DNA of 64,000 nt from Ruegeria conchae. GTDB lineage: Bacteria > Pseudomonadota > Alphaproteobacteria > Rhodobacterales > Rhodobacteraceae. The stretch lies in NCBI RefSeq assembly GCF_000192475.1, contig NZ_AEYW01000007.1, positions 124,001 to 188,000 on the forward strand, read 5' to 3'. Of this stretch, positions 16,752 to 25,568 are shown piece after piece. The notes below the pieces were generated by a model, which saw only the letters and a program-made list of their open reading frames with translations, did not search any database and had not been told where the DNA came from. A program made the translations under genes and the position numbers. Numbering within the stretch: the first letter of the stretch is position 1; every line of letters starts with the position of its first letter.

Positions 16752-16940
16752 GGCAGGTCTCCTGACTCGCGGGTCATTGCTTTGCCGACCTTCCCGGCCT
16801 TCAAGGCCAGTGGCATTTCGACATCGCTCTCCGCTTACAGTTGCGGGGGCAGTCTCGGACTGGGTTCGTTCCGGGTTTATCCGGGCAGAACCGCACCGTG
16901 TTCCCTTTTCATCCCGGCCCGGTTGGGCGCGAGAACCATC
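16752..16940 (-). promoter_or_regulatory. Cobalamin (AdoCbl) riboswitch
   Basis: The minus strand carries the conserved B12 elements in order: an AAAAGGGAA.ACGGTG segment, CCCCGCAACTGT (16848-16837), the B12 box GCCACTGGCC (16814-16805), GGGAAGG, and AGGAGACCTGCC at the 3' end (16763-16752). It lies about 100 bases upstream of the DUF1636-like start. That leader contains GGGCAGGG and CCCTGCCC arms close to the GGAGG, a plausible expression platform for translational control. Confidence 0.95.
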
Positions 16941-17041
16941 ACGTCATCGCTAGCGGTACAATCGTTCGGGTGTCAAGAAGATTGATCATGGCATGTGACG
17001 CACGGTCTAGCCACGTCAACCTTGACTCGGCGCGCCTTGGG

Positions 17042-17057
17042 TGAACTGATCGGTTCA
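17042..17057. promoter_or_regulatory. TetR-like operator dyad
   Basis: TGAAC-T-GATC-G-GTTCA is a 16-bp near-palindrome (one mismatched pair), 20 bases upstream of the alpha/beta hydrolase start. It resembles TetR-family sites. No TetR gene is adjacent, so the regulator would act from elsewhere. Confidence 0.5.
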
Positions 17058-17076
17058 GTTGATTTCAGAGGGCACC

Positions 17077-17934
17077 ATGTTGGACACACAGCAAGCGGTT
17101 GTCACCGAGGACATTCAGTTTCAGTCCGGCCCGGCAATACTGTCGGCCCGGCTCTATCATCCAGTCGCAAAACCGGACAAAGTTGTTGTGATCAACGGCG
17201 CAACCGGTGTGCCCCGAGATTACTACCAACATTTCGCAAGTTGGCTTGCAGAAGCGCACGGCATGGCCTGCCTGACTTATGACTACAGGGATTTTGGTCA
17301 CTCTCTGACAGGCTCACAAAAGCAATCGCGTGTCACCATGGCGGATTGGGCGCTGATCGACATTCCGGCTGCACGGACCGAAATGCGGCGGAGGTTTCCA
17401 CAGGCCAAGCTTTGGAGTATCGGGCATTCTTTGGGCGGGATGTTTGGTCCGGTCCAACCCGATTTCGATCAGATCGACAGGATGATATGTGTCTGTTCCG
17501 GCCTGGTAACGCTGAGGGATCATCCTTGGCCTTACCGCGCTTTGGCGACGTTGTTCTGGTACGGTCATGCGCCCCTGGCGGTACATGCGCTCGGGTATTT
17601 GCCTGGAAAGGCTTTGGGTTTTGGAACAAATCTGCCTTCCCAAGTTTACTGGCAATGGCGCAAATGGTGCACAGCGCCTCAAAGCTATGTACCCGAAATC
17701 GGAAACACCTTGCCGGCAAACCGCTGGGCCGACATGGGCAAGCAAGTTGACATATTCGCCTTTGAGGATGATCAGGTTGTGCCCCCCGAGGCGGTTTGGC
17801 GGCTTGCCGATCTCTATGGTTCTGGCGCGCGGCGCCATCCGCTTTCGGCAAATGAATTCGGGTTATCTGAAGTCGGCCATATCGGCGCGTTTGCCCGGCG
17901 AAACGCTGCCGTCTGGCCCCGGTTGATCGCCTGA
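17077..17934 (+). CDS. Alpha/beta hydrolase, 285 aa
   Basis: Serine hydrolase of unknown substrate. Nucleophile elbow GHSLGG puts the serine at about 118, an early ING.GVPRDYY oxyanion region follows the first strands, a candidate acid lies in FEDDQVVPP and the histidine in SEVGHIGAF. No signal peptide. The ATG at 17077 follows AGAGGG; the frame can start at a TTG six codons earlier but without a better site. The gene stands alone behind the TGAAC/GTTCA dyad and converges on rsgA with a shared terminator. Confidence 0.88.
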   Translation: MLDTQQAVVTEDIQFQSGPAILSARLYHPVAKPDKVVVINGATGVPRDYYQHFASWLAEAHGMACLTYDYRDFGHSLTGSQKQSRVTMADWALIDIPAARTEMRRRFPQAKLWSIGHSLGGMFGPVQPDFDQIDRMICVCSGLVTLRDHPWPYRALATLFWYGHAPLAVHALGYLPGKALGFGTNLPSQVYWQWRKWCTAPQSYVPEIGNTLPANRWADMGKQVDIFAFEDDQVVPPEAVWRLADLYGSGARRHPLSANEFGLSEVGHIGAFARRNAAVWPRLIA

Positions 17935-17940
17935 ACTGCT

Positions 17941-17961
17941 GGGCACCGGTAACCGGTGCCC
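17941..17961. terminator. Shared terminator palindrome between hydrolase and rsgA
   Basis: GGGCACCGGT-A-ACCGGTGCCC is a 10-bp perfect dyad between two converging stops (17934 and 17969). It has no strong T run on either side, so it is probably a bidirectional hairpin of moderate efficiency. Confidence 0.6.
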
Positions 17962-17968
17962 AGAATGG

Positions 17969-18997
17969 TCAAAGTCCCTTGCGGGATTTTTTCTCGTGCA
18001 TCACGCTGCGCACCATTTTTCCAAACGCTTTATCGCGTGCGCGTGCCTGTGCCACCGAAGCCGAATTGTGCTGATCTTCGCGACGCAGCTTGCGCCATCG
18101 GTCCAGCCGTGCGGGATCAAGTGCACCGGATTCGATTGAAGCCTGTATCGCACAGCCGGGCTCGGTGTCGTGCTGACAATCAGAGAATCGACAGTTCAGG
18201 CTCAGGTCCGAGATGTCCGAGAACACCTCGTCCACACCCTCTTGCGCGTCCAGCAGGCGCAACGCACGCATACCGGGTGTATCGATCAACCAACCTCCGT
18301 TGCTCATTCGATTTAACGCACGCGCTGTTGTTGTGTGCCTGCCACGCGCATCATCTTCGCGAATGCCTGCGGTGGCTTGATCCTGCCCGGTCATCCCGTT
18401 GGCGAGTGTCGTCTTGCCAACGCCAGACGATCCGACCAGGGCGCTGGTCTGTCCCTTTGGGCACCACGACAGGACCTGTTCGATATCGGACTGATCCAAG
18501 GCATTTACGGCCAAAACTGTCAGAAACGGGGCCAGTGACTGGGCCTGTTCGACATAAGCAATTGCGTTGTCGCAGGTGTCCGACTTGGTCAGAACGATCA
18601 CCGGATAGCTGCCTGCCTGATGGGCCAACGCAAGATAGCGCTCTAGTCGGGGCAGGTTGAAGTCGGCATTGCAGGAACTGACGATGAACAGCACATCCAC
18701 ATTGGCCGCGATTAACTGTGCTGCGACGCCTGTGCCCGCGGCCCGGCGCTGCAGCAGGCTGCGCCGTTCCAGAACACTGCGAACGCGTTTGTTTTCATCG
18801 GTCAGTACCCAATCTCCGACGGCAAAAGCACCAGTCGATTGGTCTGGGGAGAGTAGGGGAGTCTCGCCTTCTTGACTCAACCCGATCAACCGATCCCGGT
18901 GAACAGCTGCGATGCGAAAGGGGAGAAGAGAGGGCTCAGCCGCATGCTGAGCTGCAAAGTGAGAGGACCATCCGAGGTCCGATAAGGAAGGTGACAT
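17969..18997 (-). CDS. rsgA: Ribosome biogenesis GTPase RsgA (YjeQ)
   Basis: Circularly permuted GTPase that checks 30S subunit maturation. 342 residues. Order of motifs is G4 (TKSD, 137-140), then G1 (GSSGVGKTT, 189-197), a G2-type region (GRHTTTARAL) and G3 (DTPG), which is the RsgA permutation. An OB-like N-terminal domain precedes it, and a C-terminal zinc knuckle C-x5-C..H..C follows (CRFSDCQHD..PGC). Monocistronic by spacing. Confidence 0.97.
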   Translation of the reverse strand: MSPSLSDLGWSSHFAAQHAAEPSLLPFRIAAVHRDRLIGLSQEGETPLLSPDQSTGAFAVGDWVLTDENKRVRSVLERRSLLQRRAAGTGVAAQLIAANVDVLFIVSSCNADFNLPRLERYLALAHQAGSYPVIVLTKSDTCDNAIAYVEQAQSLAPFLTVLAVNALDQSDIEQVLSWCPKGQTSALVGSSGVGKTTLANGMTGQDQATAGIREDDARGRHTTTARALNRMSNGGWLIDTPGMRALRLLDAQEGVDEVFSDISDLSLNCRFSDCQHDTEPGCAIQASIESGALDPARLDRWRKLRREDQHNSASVAQARARDKAFGKMVRSVMHEKKSRKGL

Positions 18998-19158
18998 GTG
19001 TCTGCCTGTGATAGAAACAACGATCCTGTCGAATGGCGGACGCGCATTCGCAGGTGAGGTACTCAGGCAGTCAGCTGGAAAAATGAATCAGAACCTGTCT
19101 GCCCGAAGGGTCATTGCTACAATCATAAACGCCCTCCTACGGCTAATGGGTTCAAAGT

Positions 19159-19252
19159 GAGAGGTTGGACATCGACCCAAGCGGGGCTCGTTGTGGCTGC
19201 TTCCTTCCGGACCTGACCAGGTTGGCGAGGCGCTCGCCCGCGCCAACCTCTC
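19159..19252 (-). ncRNA. ffs: Small signal recognition particle RNA (4.5S)
   Basis: On the minus strand the Ffh-binding core GGTCAGGTCCGGAAGG, continuing into AAGCAGCCA, is intact. It is enclosed by complementary ends GAGAGGTTGG/CCAACCTCTC at the two limits given. About 94 nt, the normal bacterial small SRP RNA size. The 160 bases between it and rsgA show no gene. Confidence 0.95.
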
Positions 19253-19292
19253 GAACACCGATATAGGCCTCCGGCTGTAAAATGGCAACCCG

Positions 19293-21209
19293 TCAGAAGG
19301 TCAGATGAATACGCATAAACCCATCGGTATCACGGGGCAGTATCTGGGGATCATAATCCGCCAATTCTTCCAGGTATTTGTCCGCGCCAGGACCGGTGGT
19401 CAGAATTGCTCCACGGCTTCGGGTCGGCTCAAAAGTAAACGGTTGAGGAGCTTGTTCCAATGGGTCTACGGGCGATCTTCCCGCGATGTAGTCGCACAGG
19501 ATTTCGTGAATGCGCAGCGACGGCAGGTTGATCTGATCTGCTTGAAAGTCGACAGGAAAATTACCGCCCCCGCTGGCGCGATAATTGTTGAGTGCAACAA
19601 CAAACCTTTGATCGGGGGCGACAGGCAGCCCTTGAAATGCAAGATCGCGAACGCGGCTATGGCCGGGATCTGTGATCCGTCCGGTTGCATCGAAACGAGC
19701 GGGTTGAGACAGGTCGAACCGGCAGGTCACGCCATGCAGTACATCAAAATAATACCCGGCCCGCAGAGGATCGATGAGGTTGACGGGATCATTCAGCGAA
19801 AGCTGATTGAACAGTCCGGCGGACATCTCAAGCCAGTCACGAACCTGTTCCCCGGTGATCAAGGTGGCGCGCAACTCGTTTGGAAACACGCACAGATCAG
19901 CCACATTGCGTACCGAGATACTTCCCGCCGAGACATCGGTATAATATCGAGTGCCTGCGCGGCCTCCGAATTTGGTCGGGGCGGCGGCTGACAGGACTGG
20001 ATGGTCTGCCCACTCGGTATTTATAAGGTACGGTCGAAGCGCTGCAGCCTGAGCGGTTGCGATAAGCGCCAATCCACGATCAGGGGCGCAGAACGAAAAA
20101 TAGCTGTGTAAAGGGTGTGGGACATTGCCGACGGGCTTTGCCGCGCGGGCGCGTGTTGCTGTGTGGCCTTGGGCAAATAACTGCGCCAACTCGGGACAAT
20201 CGGTCACCGGCGATTTTGCTTGATTGACTGCGCGTAATTCGGCTTCGCTCTTGACGATGTGCCAGCCGTCAATGTCTCGACCCAGTGTCAAATCAATGAG
20301 GCCGAGATGTGAGCCTGCCCAACCCGGCATCACTACCGGTTTGCCATTTACAAGTCCGCGATTGCTGTCGACACGTTTCAAACCGACATGCGCCGCGCCC
20401 GGCAGAGTCAGGTGTGTATGGCCAGCAACGATTGCATCAATGCCTGTCAGGGCCGCAAGCGGAATAACGGCATTTTCCAGTTCTGGCTGTGCCTCTGCCG
20501 AACCGAGGCCTGAATGAGCCAGCGCGACGATCAAATCGCATCCATCTTTGCGCAGTTCTGCTGCTGTACGTTGTGCTGCGGTTAGGATGTCGGCAATTTG
20601 CACGTCATCCCGCAGCATATGCGCCTCCCACCGGGCGGTCTGAGGTGGCAGGACAGAAAGAACACCTATGCTAATAGGAACATCTTCTCCACCGACACTG
20701 ATTGTGCGCTGCAGAATTGCTTGGGACACCCAGCCCTGTTCGGGGGTGTTGCTTTTCATGTTGCTGCAAACAACCGGACACTCGAACTGACCTGTGATGC
20801 GATTTATGAACTTTAGTCCAAATCCAAAATCGTGGTTGCCCAATCCGACTGCATCATACCCCAGGATATTGAACGCCTTTGGCAAAGGGTGTTGGGCTGG
20901 CATGGCTTCGGCCGCCCAGTCGCCAAACGGGGTACCTTGCAGGCTATCGCCATTGTCGAATAGCAAAACCAGCGCCCCGTTGCGTTCCGCCTGTTCTTGG
21001 GCGACCCGGATCATGCTTGCGGTGCGGGCGAGTCCGACATCAGGATTGGGGCGATCGGCATAATAGTCGTATGACGTCATGTGCATATGAAGATCAGAGG
21101 TCGCCAGGATCCGAATGTGCGCGCGACCTTTGGAATATCGATTTTGAGGCAGGAAAACTTCGGCTTTCAATATTTTTACTTCTGGATGATTGTGTAACGT
21201 AAACTTCAC
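19293..21209 (-). CDS. CpdB-like 2',3'-cyclic-nucleotide phosphodiesterase / 3'-nucleotidase
   Basis: Calcineurin-like metallophosphoesterase plus 5'-nucleotidase C-terminal domain, 638 residues. Metal ligands: TSDLHMH, DNGDSLQG, GNHDFG, AHSG and GHTHL through the first half. The C-terminal half (from about 400) carries the substrate-binding domain, including NELRATLITGEQVRDWLE and NNYRASGGG. Unlike enteric CpdB there is no signal peptide: the N terminus starts about 35 residues before the first metal motif and is polar. The start used is a GTG with no clear ribosome site, and a TTG near residue 14 is an alternative, so the 5' end is uncertain. Divergent from nudC. Confidence 0.85.
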   Translation of the reverse strand: MKFTLHNHPEVKILKAEVFLPQNRYSKGRAHIRILATSDLHMHMTSYDYYADRPNPDVGLARTASMIRVAQEQAERNGALVLLFDNGDSLQGTPFGDWAAEAMPAQHPLPKAFNILGYDAVGLGNHDFGFGLKFINRITGQFECPVVCSNMKSNTPEQGWVSQAILQRTISVGGEDVPISIGVLSVLPPQTARWEAHMLRDDVQIADILTAAQRTAAELRKDGCDLIVALAHSGLGSAEAQPELENAVIPLAALTGIDAIVAGHTHLTLPGAAHVGLKRVDSNRGLVNGKPVVMPGWAGSHLGLIDLTLGRDIDGWHIVKSEAELRAVNQAKSPVTDCPELAQLFAQGHTATRARAAKPVGNVPHPLHSYFSFCAPDRGLALIATAQAAALRPYLINTEWADHPVLSAAAPTKFGGRAGTRYYTDVSAGSISVRNVADLCVFPNELRATLITGEQVRDWLEMSAGLFNQLSLNDPVNLIDPLRAGYYFDVLHGVTCRFDLSQPARFDATGRITDPGHSRVRDLAFQGLPVAPDQRFVVALNNYRASGGGNFPVDFQADQINLPSLRIHEILCDYIAGRSPVDPLEQAPQPFTFEPTRSRGAILTTGPGADKYLEELADYDPQILPRDTDGFMRIHLTF

Positions 21210-21310
21210 TATGAGTTGTATTTAGTGCAAATTCCGAGGCATTGCTGCGGTCTTTCGACGGCGCAAGAAATATTGATCTGTGAATACCCCGTTGCACCGG
21301 TGGTCAAGAC

Positions 21311-22330
21311 ATGGCAGCCCTTTGCGCAAATACAGGAATGACAGGCATGAAACGCGCAGAACAGGTAACTTTTGGCGGCTCTGGGCTGGACCGGGCGGGA
21401 TTGCTGCGAGGCGATGCGGACAAATTGGCGCAGGCACAAGTTGACCCGTCAGCAAAATGTGTTCTGCTGTGGCGCGGCAAAATTTTGGCTAGGGGTGACG
21501 CCGTGGATCAGCTTGCGCTGCTTCCCATGTCCCTCGATATTCTCAATAATGGTCCGGGCGGTGTGATCGAAGTGCCTGTCTTGCTTGGGTGTATGGACGA
21601 CGGATCGCCACTGTTTGCCTTGGATATATCTGATTGGGCGGCCGAGGGGCTCGACCTCTCTGCCGTCGGGGAGTTTGTGGATGGTAGCGAACAACAGCAC
21701 CCCGACCTGCCCAAAGGACATGTGTTTGTCGAGCTACGCCGGATCATGGCACGGCTGAATCCGCGTGATGCAGAGTTGGCAGCAACCGCCAAGGCGGTGA
21801 TCGGCTGGCATGAAACGCATCAGTTTTGCGCCCAGTGCGGTGCACATAGTGAGATGGTTCAAGCTGGATGGCAACGCAGCTGCCCATCCTGTGGCGGGCA
21901 GCATTTCCCGCGCACAGATCCGGTTGTTATCATGCTGATAACGCATAGAAATTCGGTTCTTATGGGCCGTTCTCCTGGCTGGCCCGAGGGGATGTATTCA
22001 CTTTTGGCGGGCTTCGTTGAACCCGGCGAAACGCTCGAAGCCGCAGTACGGCGCGAGGTGATGGAAGAAGCCGGAGTACCCGTGGGCGAGGTGCGCTATC
22101 TTTCCAGCCAGCCTTGGCCCTTTCCTGCATCCCTGATGTTTGGCTGTGCAGGCGAAGCCCTTTCGCGCGATATTCAGATCGACCCGGTTGAAATCGAAGA
22201 TGCGATGTGGGTCACCCGGACCGAGATGATGCAGGCCTTTGCCGGGGACCACCCCAAGCTCCTGCCAGCCCGAAAGGGCGCGATTGCACATTTTTTGTTG
22301 CAGCACTGGCTTGCAGACACATTGGACTGA
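21311..22330 (+). CDS. nudC: NAD(H) pyrophosphatase NudC (Nudix)
   Basis: Hydrolyses NADH and can remove NAD caps from RNA (established for NudC). 339 residues. A zinc ribbon CAQCG...CPSCGG is followed by the Nudix box GFVEPGETLEAAVRREV-x-EEAG, then SQPWPFP-S, the diagnostic NudC motif. GGTGG lies 8 bases before the ATG at 21311. An internal ATG at 21347 (MKRAEQ) fits related proteins better but has a poorly spaced AGG, so the first 12 residues are uncertain. It heads a series of closely spaced plus-strand genes up to 23917. Confidence 0.95.
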   Translation: MAALCANTGMTGMKRAEQVTFGGSGLDRAGLLRGDADKLAQAQVDPSAKCVLLWRGKILARGDAVDQLALLPMSLDILNNGPGGVIEVPVLLGCMDDGSPLFALDISDWAAEGLDLSAVGEFVDGSEQQHPDLPKGHVFVELRRIMARLNPRDAELAATAKAVIGWHETHQFCAQCGAHSEMVQAGWQRSCPSCGGQHFPRTDPVVIMLITHRNSVLMGRSPGWPEGMYSLLAGFVEPGETLEAAVRREVMEEAGVPVGEVRYLSSQPWPFPASLMFGCAGEALSRDIQIDPVEIEDAMWVTRTEMMQAFAGDHPKLLPARKGAIAHFLLQHWLADTLD

Positions 22331-22369
22331 CGAGAAACTGGACTCAATCAAGGGCAGAGTAAAACGAAC

Positions 22370-22837
22370 ATGCAGTTTTCAGCGCAGGAAGATATCGAAG
22401 TTCCGATTGATACGGTCTTCACCATGATTTCTGATTTCGAGCGCTTTGAACGCATGGCCTTGCGGCGCGGGATTGAAGTGAGGAGAATCGCCGATTCTGC
22501 GGTGCCACAGACCGGAACCGCATGGGAGACCGAGTTCAAGATACGCGGTAAACCACGTCAGATTGCCATAGAGATGACGGAATATGACAGCCCGTCTCTG
22601 ATGCGCTTTCAATCCAGTAGCAAGGGAATGAACGGTGATACGGTTGTCGAGCTTTTGGCACTGTCTCAACGTCGGACACGTTTGCGGATTGAGACATCGC
22701 TGGGCGCAAAAACCCTTCCCGCACGGCTATTGCTACAGTCTTTGAAGCTCGGGCAATCCAGGTTCCGCCGACAGTTTCATACGCGGCTCAGCGAATTTGC
22801 GCGGGACATGGAAGAACGGCACCTGCATGGTGCCTGA
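22370..22837 (+). CDS. SRPBCC family protein, 155 aa
   Basis: START/Bet v 1-like fold, role unknown. It opens with a typical SRPBCC start, DIEVPIDTVFTMISDFERFERMA, followed by alternating strands and a long basic C-terminal helix with many Arg/Gln (SLKLGQSRFRRQFHTRL). 39 bases downstream of nudC on the same strand and 14 bases ahead of the GNAT gene, so probably one transcript. No catalytic residues can be assigned. Confidence 0.82.
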   Translation: MQFSAQEDIEVPIDTVFTMISDFERFERMALRRGIEVRRIADSAVPQTGTAWETEFKIRGKPRQIAIEMTEYDSPSLMRFQSSSKGMNGDTVVELLALSQRRTRLRIETSLGAKTLPARLLLQSLKLGQSRFRRQFHTRLSEFARDMEERHLHGA

Positions 22838-22851
22838 ATATGAGGGAGTAG

Positions 22852-23337
22852 ATGAGTAGATTGGATCAACCGATCATCCGCGAAGCTGTTGAGGCTGATG
22901 CTGATGGAATTGCCAAGGTGCTGACCGAACTCGTGGCTGCCGGTAAGCGAAGCAAAGACAGCAACGCTGCTTTTGCTTTGGGGCATTACATCAGCGATCC
23001 CGAACGTATTCGGTGTAGTGTTGCTGTCACGCCAAACGGAGAAATTTTGGGATTCCAATCGCTGAAACTTGCCACCGAAAACAACCCCTATGAGGTTGCG
23101 GTCGGCTGGGGCATCATCGGCACACATATTCGGCCGTCTGCTGCGCGACGCGGTGTGGGGCGGGCACTATTTGAATCGACGCTTGAGGCCGCTCGGTATA
23201 AGGGTTTACCTGCTATCGACGCGACGATTGGGGCTGCCAATCCCGAGGGGCTTGGGTATTATGAAGCCATGGGATTTCGAGAATATCGCCGGATGGAAGG
23301 TGCAATATGCAAGATCTTTCATGTTCCCAAAGTCTGA
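22852..23337 (+). CDS. GNAT-family N-acetyltransferase
   Basis: Acetyl-CoA-dependent acyltransferase of 161 residues. The CoA pyrophosphate loop is RRGVGRALFE (about 98-107), preceded by the beta-4 strand IGTHIRPSA and followed by the GLGYYEAMGFREY motif of motif B. GGGAG precedes the ATG. Substrate unknown. It is 14 bases behind the SRPBCC gene and 37 bases ahead of the CPT-like kinase. Confidence 0.9.
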   Translation: MSRLDQPIIREAVEADADGIAKVLTELVAAGKRSKDSNAAFALGHYISDPERIRCSVAVTPNGEILGFQSLKLATENNPYEVAVGWGIIGTHIRPSAARRGVGRALFESTLEAARYKGLPAIDATIGAANPEGLGYYEAMGFREYRRMEGAICKIFHVPKV

Positions 23338-23374
23338 GCCTGGCAACACCCAAACGATAAGCCCGTCCTAAAAC

Positions 23375-23917
23375 ATGTCGCAGATCTTCTTTCTTCACGG
23401 CGCATCCAGCAGTGGGAAAACGACACTGGCACAGGCACGGCAAAGGGCGGCAGAGGTGCCATTCTGGCACATCTCGATTGATCATCTTCGGGACTCTGAC
23501 GTTCTGCCCATGCGGCGCTTTCAAAGCAGAGAATTCGATTGGTCGATCGAGCGTGGCAAGTTCTTTGATGGTTTCCATGCGTCTTTGGCGGCCTATGCAA
23601 ATGCAGGGAACAATCTGATCATCGAACACATTCTGGATACGCCTGAATGGGCAGAAATGCTAAAGCGGCATCTGGCAGGTCATGATGTATTGTTTGTGGC
23701 TGTGCATTGCCCCACCGACCTCCTAATCAAAAGAGAAATGGCGCGCGGTGACCGCGAACAAGGCAGCGCGGTGAGTGACCAACAGGTCATTCACATAGGC
23801 AGGGTCTATGATCTGGAAGTCAATTCGATGGATGACATCGATGGGAATGTCGATCTCATCCTCGACGCTTGGCGCAATGGGACGCGGAGCTCTGAGTTTG
23901 CCCTGCAGGAGGGGTAG
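23375..23917 (+). CDS. Chloramphenicol phosphotransferase-like P-loop kinase
   Basis: 180 residues. Walker A GASSSGKTT (9-17) follows the first strand (IFFLHG). HISIDHLRD matches the region that follows in CPT-family proteins, and the lid contains RG-R-Q (MARGDREQGSA). The family includes chloramphenicol 3-O-phosphotransferase, but many members have unknown substrates; a resistance role is not implied. No strong ribosome site is visible. Last of the nudC-SRPBCC-GNAT-CPT series and convergent with pheA. Confidence 0.8.
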   Translation: MSQIFFLHGASSSGKTTLAQARQRAAEVPFWHISIDHLRDSDVLPMRRFQSREFDWSIERGKFFDGFHASLAAYANAGNNLIIEHILDTPEWAEMLKRHLAGHDVLFVAVHCPTDLLIKREMARGDREQGSAVSDQQVIHIGRVYDLEVNSMDDIDGNVDLILDAWRNGTRSSEFALQEG

Positions 23918-23930
23918 CGACAGCGAAATG

Positions 23931-24764
23931 TTACCCGCGGGGCTGCGCCGCCGGGTAGACGCCAAGCACCTCAACATTGGTGGTGAAATGCTCTAGTTCA
24001 TCCATCGCCAATTTTACATTGCGATCATCCGGGTGGCCTACGATATCCGCATAGAACTGCGTCGCAGTGAATGAGCCGTCGACCATGTAGCTTTCCAGCT
24101 TGGTCATGTTGATGCCATTGGTGGCAAATCCACCCATTGCCTTGTATAGCGCGGCCGGGATGTTTCGGACCTGAAAGACGAAACTGGTGATCATCCCATG
24201 TTCGCCACGACGCGAATCGTCCACCTCTCGTGACATCACTAGAAACCGGGTCGTATTATCTCCCTGATCTTCAATATGTCGCGCTAATACGTTGAGGCCG
24301 TAGATTTCGCCCGCCAGTTCACTGGCCAAAGCTGCGGAATGCTTGTTGCCAGCCTCAGCAACTTCTCGCGCGGCGCGGGCATTGTCAGGGCTGACCCGTC
24401 CGCGAATTCCGTGCTCTCGCAAAAATCCTGCACATTGTGGCAGCAAAACAAGGTGGGAATGCGCTTCGGTGACGTCTTCCAACTTGGCGCCTGGTACGGA
24501 AAGCAAATTGATATGCACCCTCACAAATGCCTCATCGATAATATGCAGCCCGCTATGGGGAAGCAGGCGGTGGATATCCGCGACGCGGCCATAGGTGGTG
24601 TTTTCTACCGGCAACATTGCCAGATCAGCTTCTCCCGAACGCACCGATTCGATCACATCTTCGAATGTGCGGCAGGGCAGTGCGTCCATATCCGGGCGCG
24701 CGTTGCGGCAAGCCTCGTGGCTATAGGCGCCGGGTTCTCCCTGAAATGCGATGCGATTGGTCAT
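23931..24764 (-). CDS. pheA: Prephenate dehydratase PheA (monofunctional)
   Basis: Converts prephenate to phenylpyruvate for phenylalanine synthesis. 277 residues from the ATG at 24764, which fits the family start (IAFQGEPGAYSHEA); an ATG seven codons earlier is possible. The dehydratase domain has the catalytic TRF (DNTTRFLV, about 170-177). The ACT regulatory domain follows with ALYKAMGGFATNGINMTKLES, so feedback inhibition by phenylalanine is expected. No chorismate mutase domain is attached. Divergent from the cytochrome c gene. Confidence 0.96.
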   Translation of the reverse strand: MTNRIAFQGEPGAYSHEACRNARPDMDALPCRTFEDVIESVRSGEADLAMLPVENTTYGRVADIHRLLPHSGLHIIDEAFVRVHINLLSVPGAKLEDVTEAHSHLVLLPQCAGFLREHGIRGRVSPDNARAAREVAEAGNKHSAALASELAGEIYGLNVLARHIEDQGDNTTRFLVMSREVDDSRRGEHGMITSFVFQVRNIPAALYKAMGGFATNGINMTKLESYMVDGSFTATQFYADIVGHPDDRNVKLAMDELEHFTTNVEVLGVYPAAQPRG

Positions 24765-24883
24765 TTGGTCGTTTCCGTGCAACAAGTTCTTGAATTGGGC
24801 GTTTAGTCGCGGTGTCTATACCTTGCCTCTTGTCAGGGGAAGCCTTAGACACCCGGAAGACAGCTAAAGTGGACTCGCGATCA

Positions 24884-25393
24884 ATGTTCGACACGATGAC
24901 AGTTACCAAGGCCGCAGCAGGCCTGTTTGGCACCTTCCTGGTGCTGCTTCTGGCAAAATGGGGGGCGGATGTCCTCTATAGCAGTGATAGCCATCATGCC
25001 GAGGCTGCCTACGTTATCGAATCCGAAAGCTCGGGCGAAAGTGCCGACGGTGAAGAGGTGGTCTTCGAAGAGATTCTGGCAGCAGCCGATCCTGAAAAAG
25101 GAGCAAGGGTGTTCCGTAAATGCACCGCTTGCCACAAATTGGAAGACGGCGCGAACGGCACTGGCCCGTACCTGTACGCTATCGTAGATCGCCCTGTAGC
25201 TTCGGCAAAAGGGTTTACCGGCTATTCTGCAGCTATGCAGGCGCATGGCGGCAACTGGACGCCTGAAGCGCTTGATGCCTTCCTGACCCGACCCAGCAGC
25301 TATATCTCGGGCACCTCGATGAGCTTTGCTGGCCTGAAAAAACCACAGGATCGCGCCGACTTGATTGCTTACCTGCAGACCATCGGCAACTGA
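24884..25393 (+). CDS. Membrane-anchored c-type cytochrome (CycM / c552 type)
   Basis: 169 residues. One uncleaved N-terminal helix (about 8-26) is followed by an acidic linker rich in Glu/Ser, and then by a single class I heme c domain with CTACH and a C-terminal methionine ligand in GTSMSFAGLK. It resembles cytochromes that carry electrons from bc1 to aa3-type oxidase (CycM/cytochrome c-552/cy). The frame is open further upstream, but the ATG at 24884 immediately precedes the anchor. Ends with a strong terminator; monocistronic. Confidence 0.92.
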   Translation: MFDTMTVTKAAAGLFGTFLVLLLAKWGADVLYSSDSHHAEAAYVIESESSGESADGEEVVFEEILAAADPEKGARVFRKCTACHKLEDGANGTGPYLYAIVDRPVASAKGFTGYSAAMQAHGGNWTPEALDAFLTRPSSYISGTSMSFAGLKKPQDRADLIAYLQTIGN

Positions 25394-25419
25394 TCTTTTG
25401 ATCATTACGCAAGAATTCA

Positions 25420-25450
25420 AAGCCGCTGCGCCAAGCAGCGGCTTTTATTT
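25420..25450 (+). terminator. Intrinsic terminator after the cytochrome c gene
   Basis: The AAGCCGCTGC/GCAGCGGCTT stem (10 bp, loop GCCAA) is followed by TTATTTTTT. Confidence 0.95.
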
Positions 25451-25568
25451 TTTACGTGAGAAAAACTTCACAAAGCGCTCACGCATTCTAAACTTGCAAC
25501 TGACAGTGCTGGACCTTTAGCTGGCTGGCACGACAATGAAGATGACAGTTATTCAGAGGACGAGCCCA

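Noticed and set aside
23375-23917. Chloramphenicol resistance gene
   Set aside because: The CPT-like fold is broad; nothing in the sequence shows chloramphenicol as the substrate.
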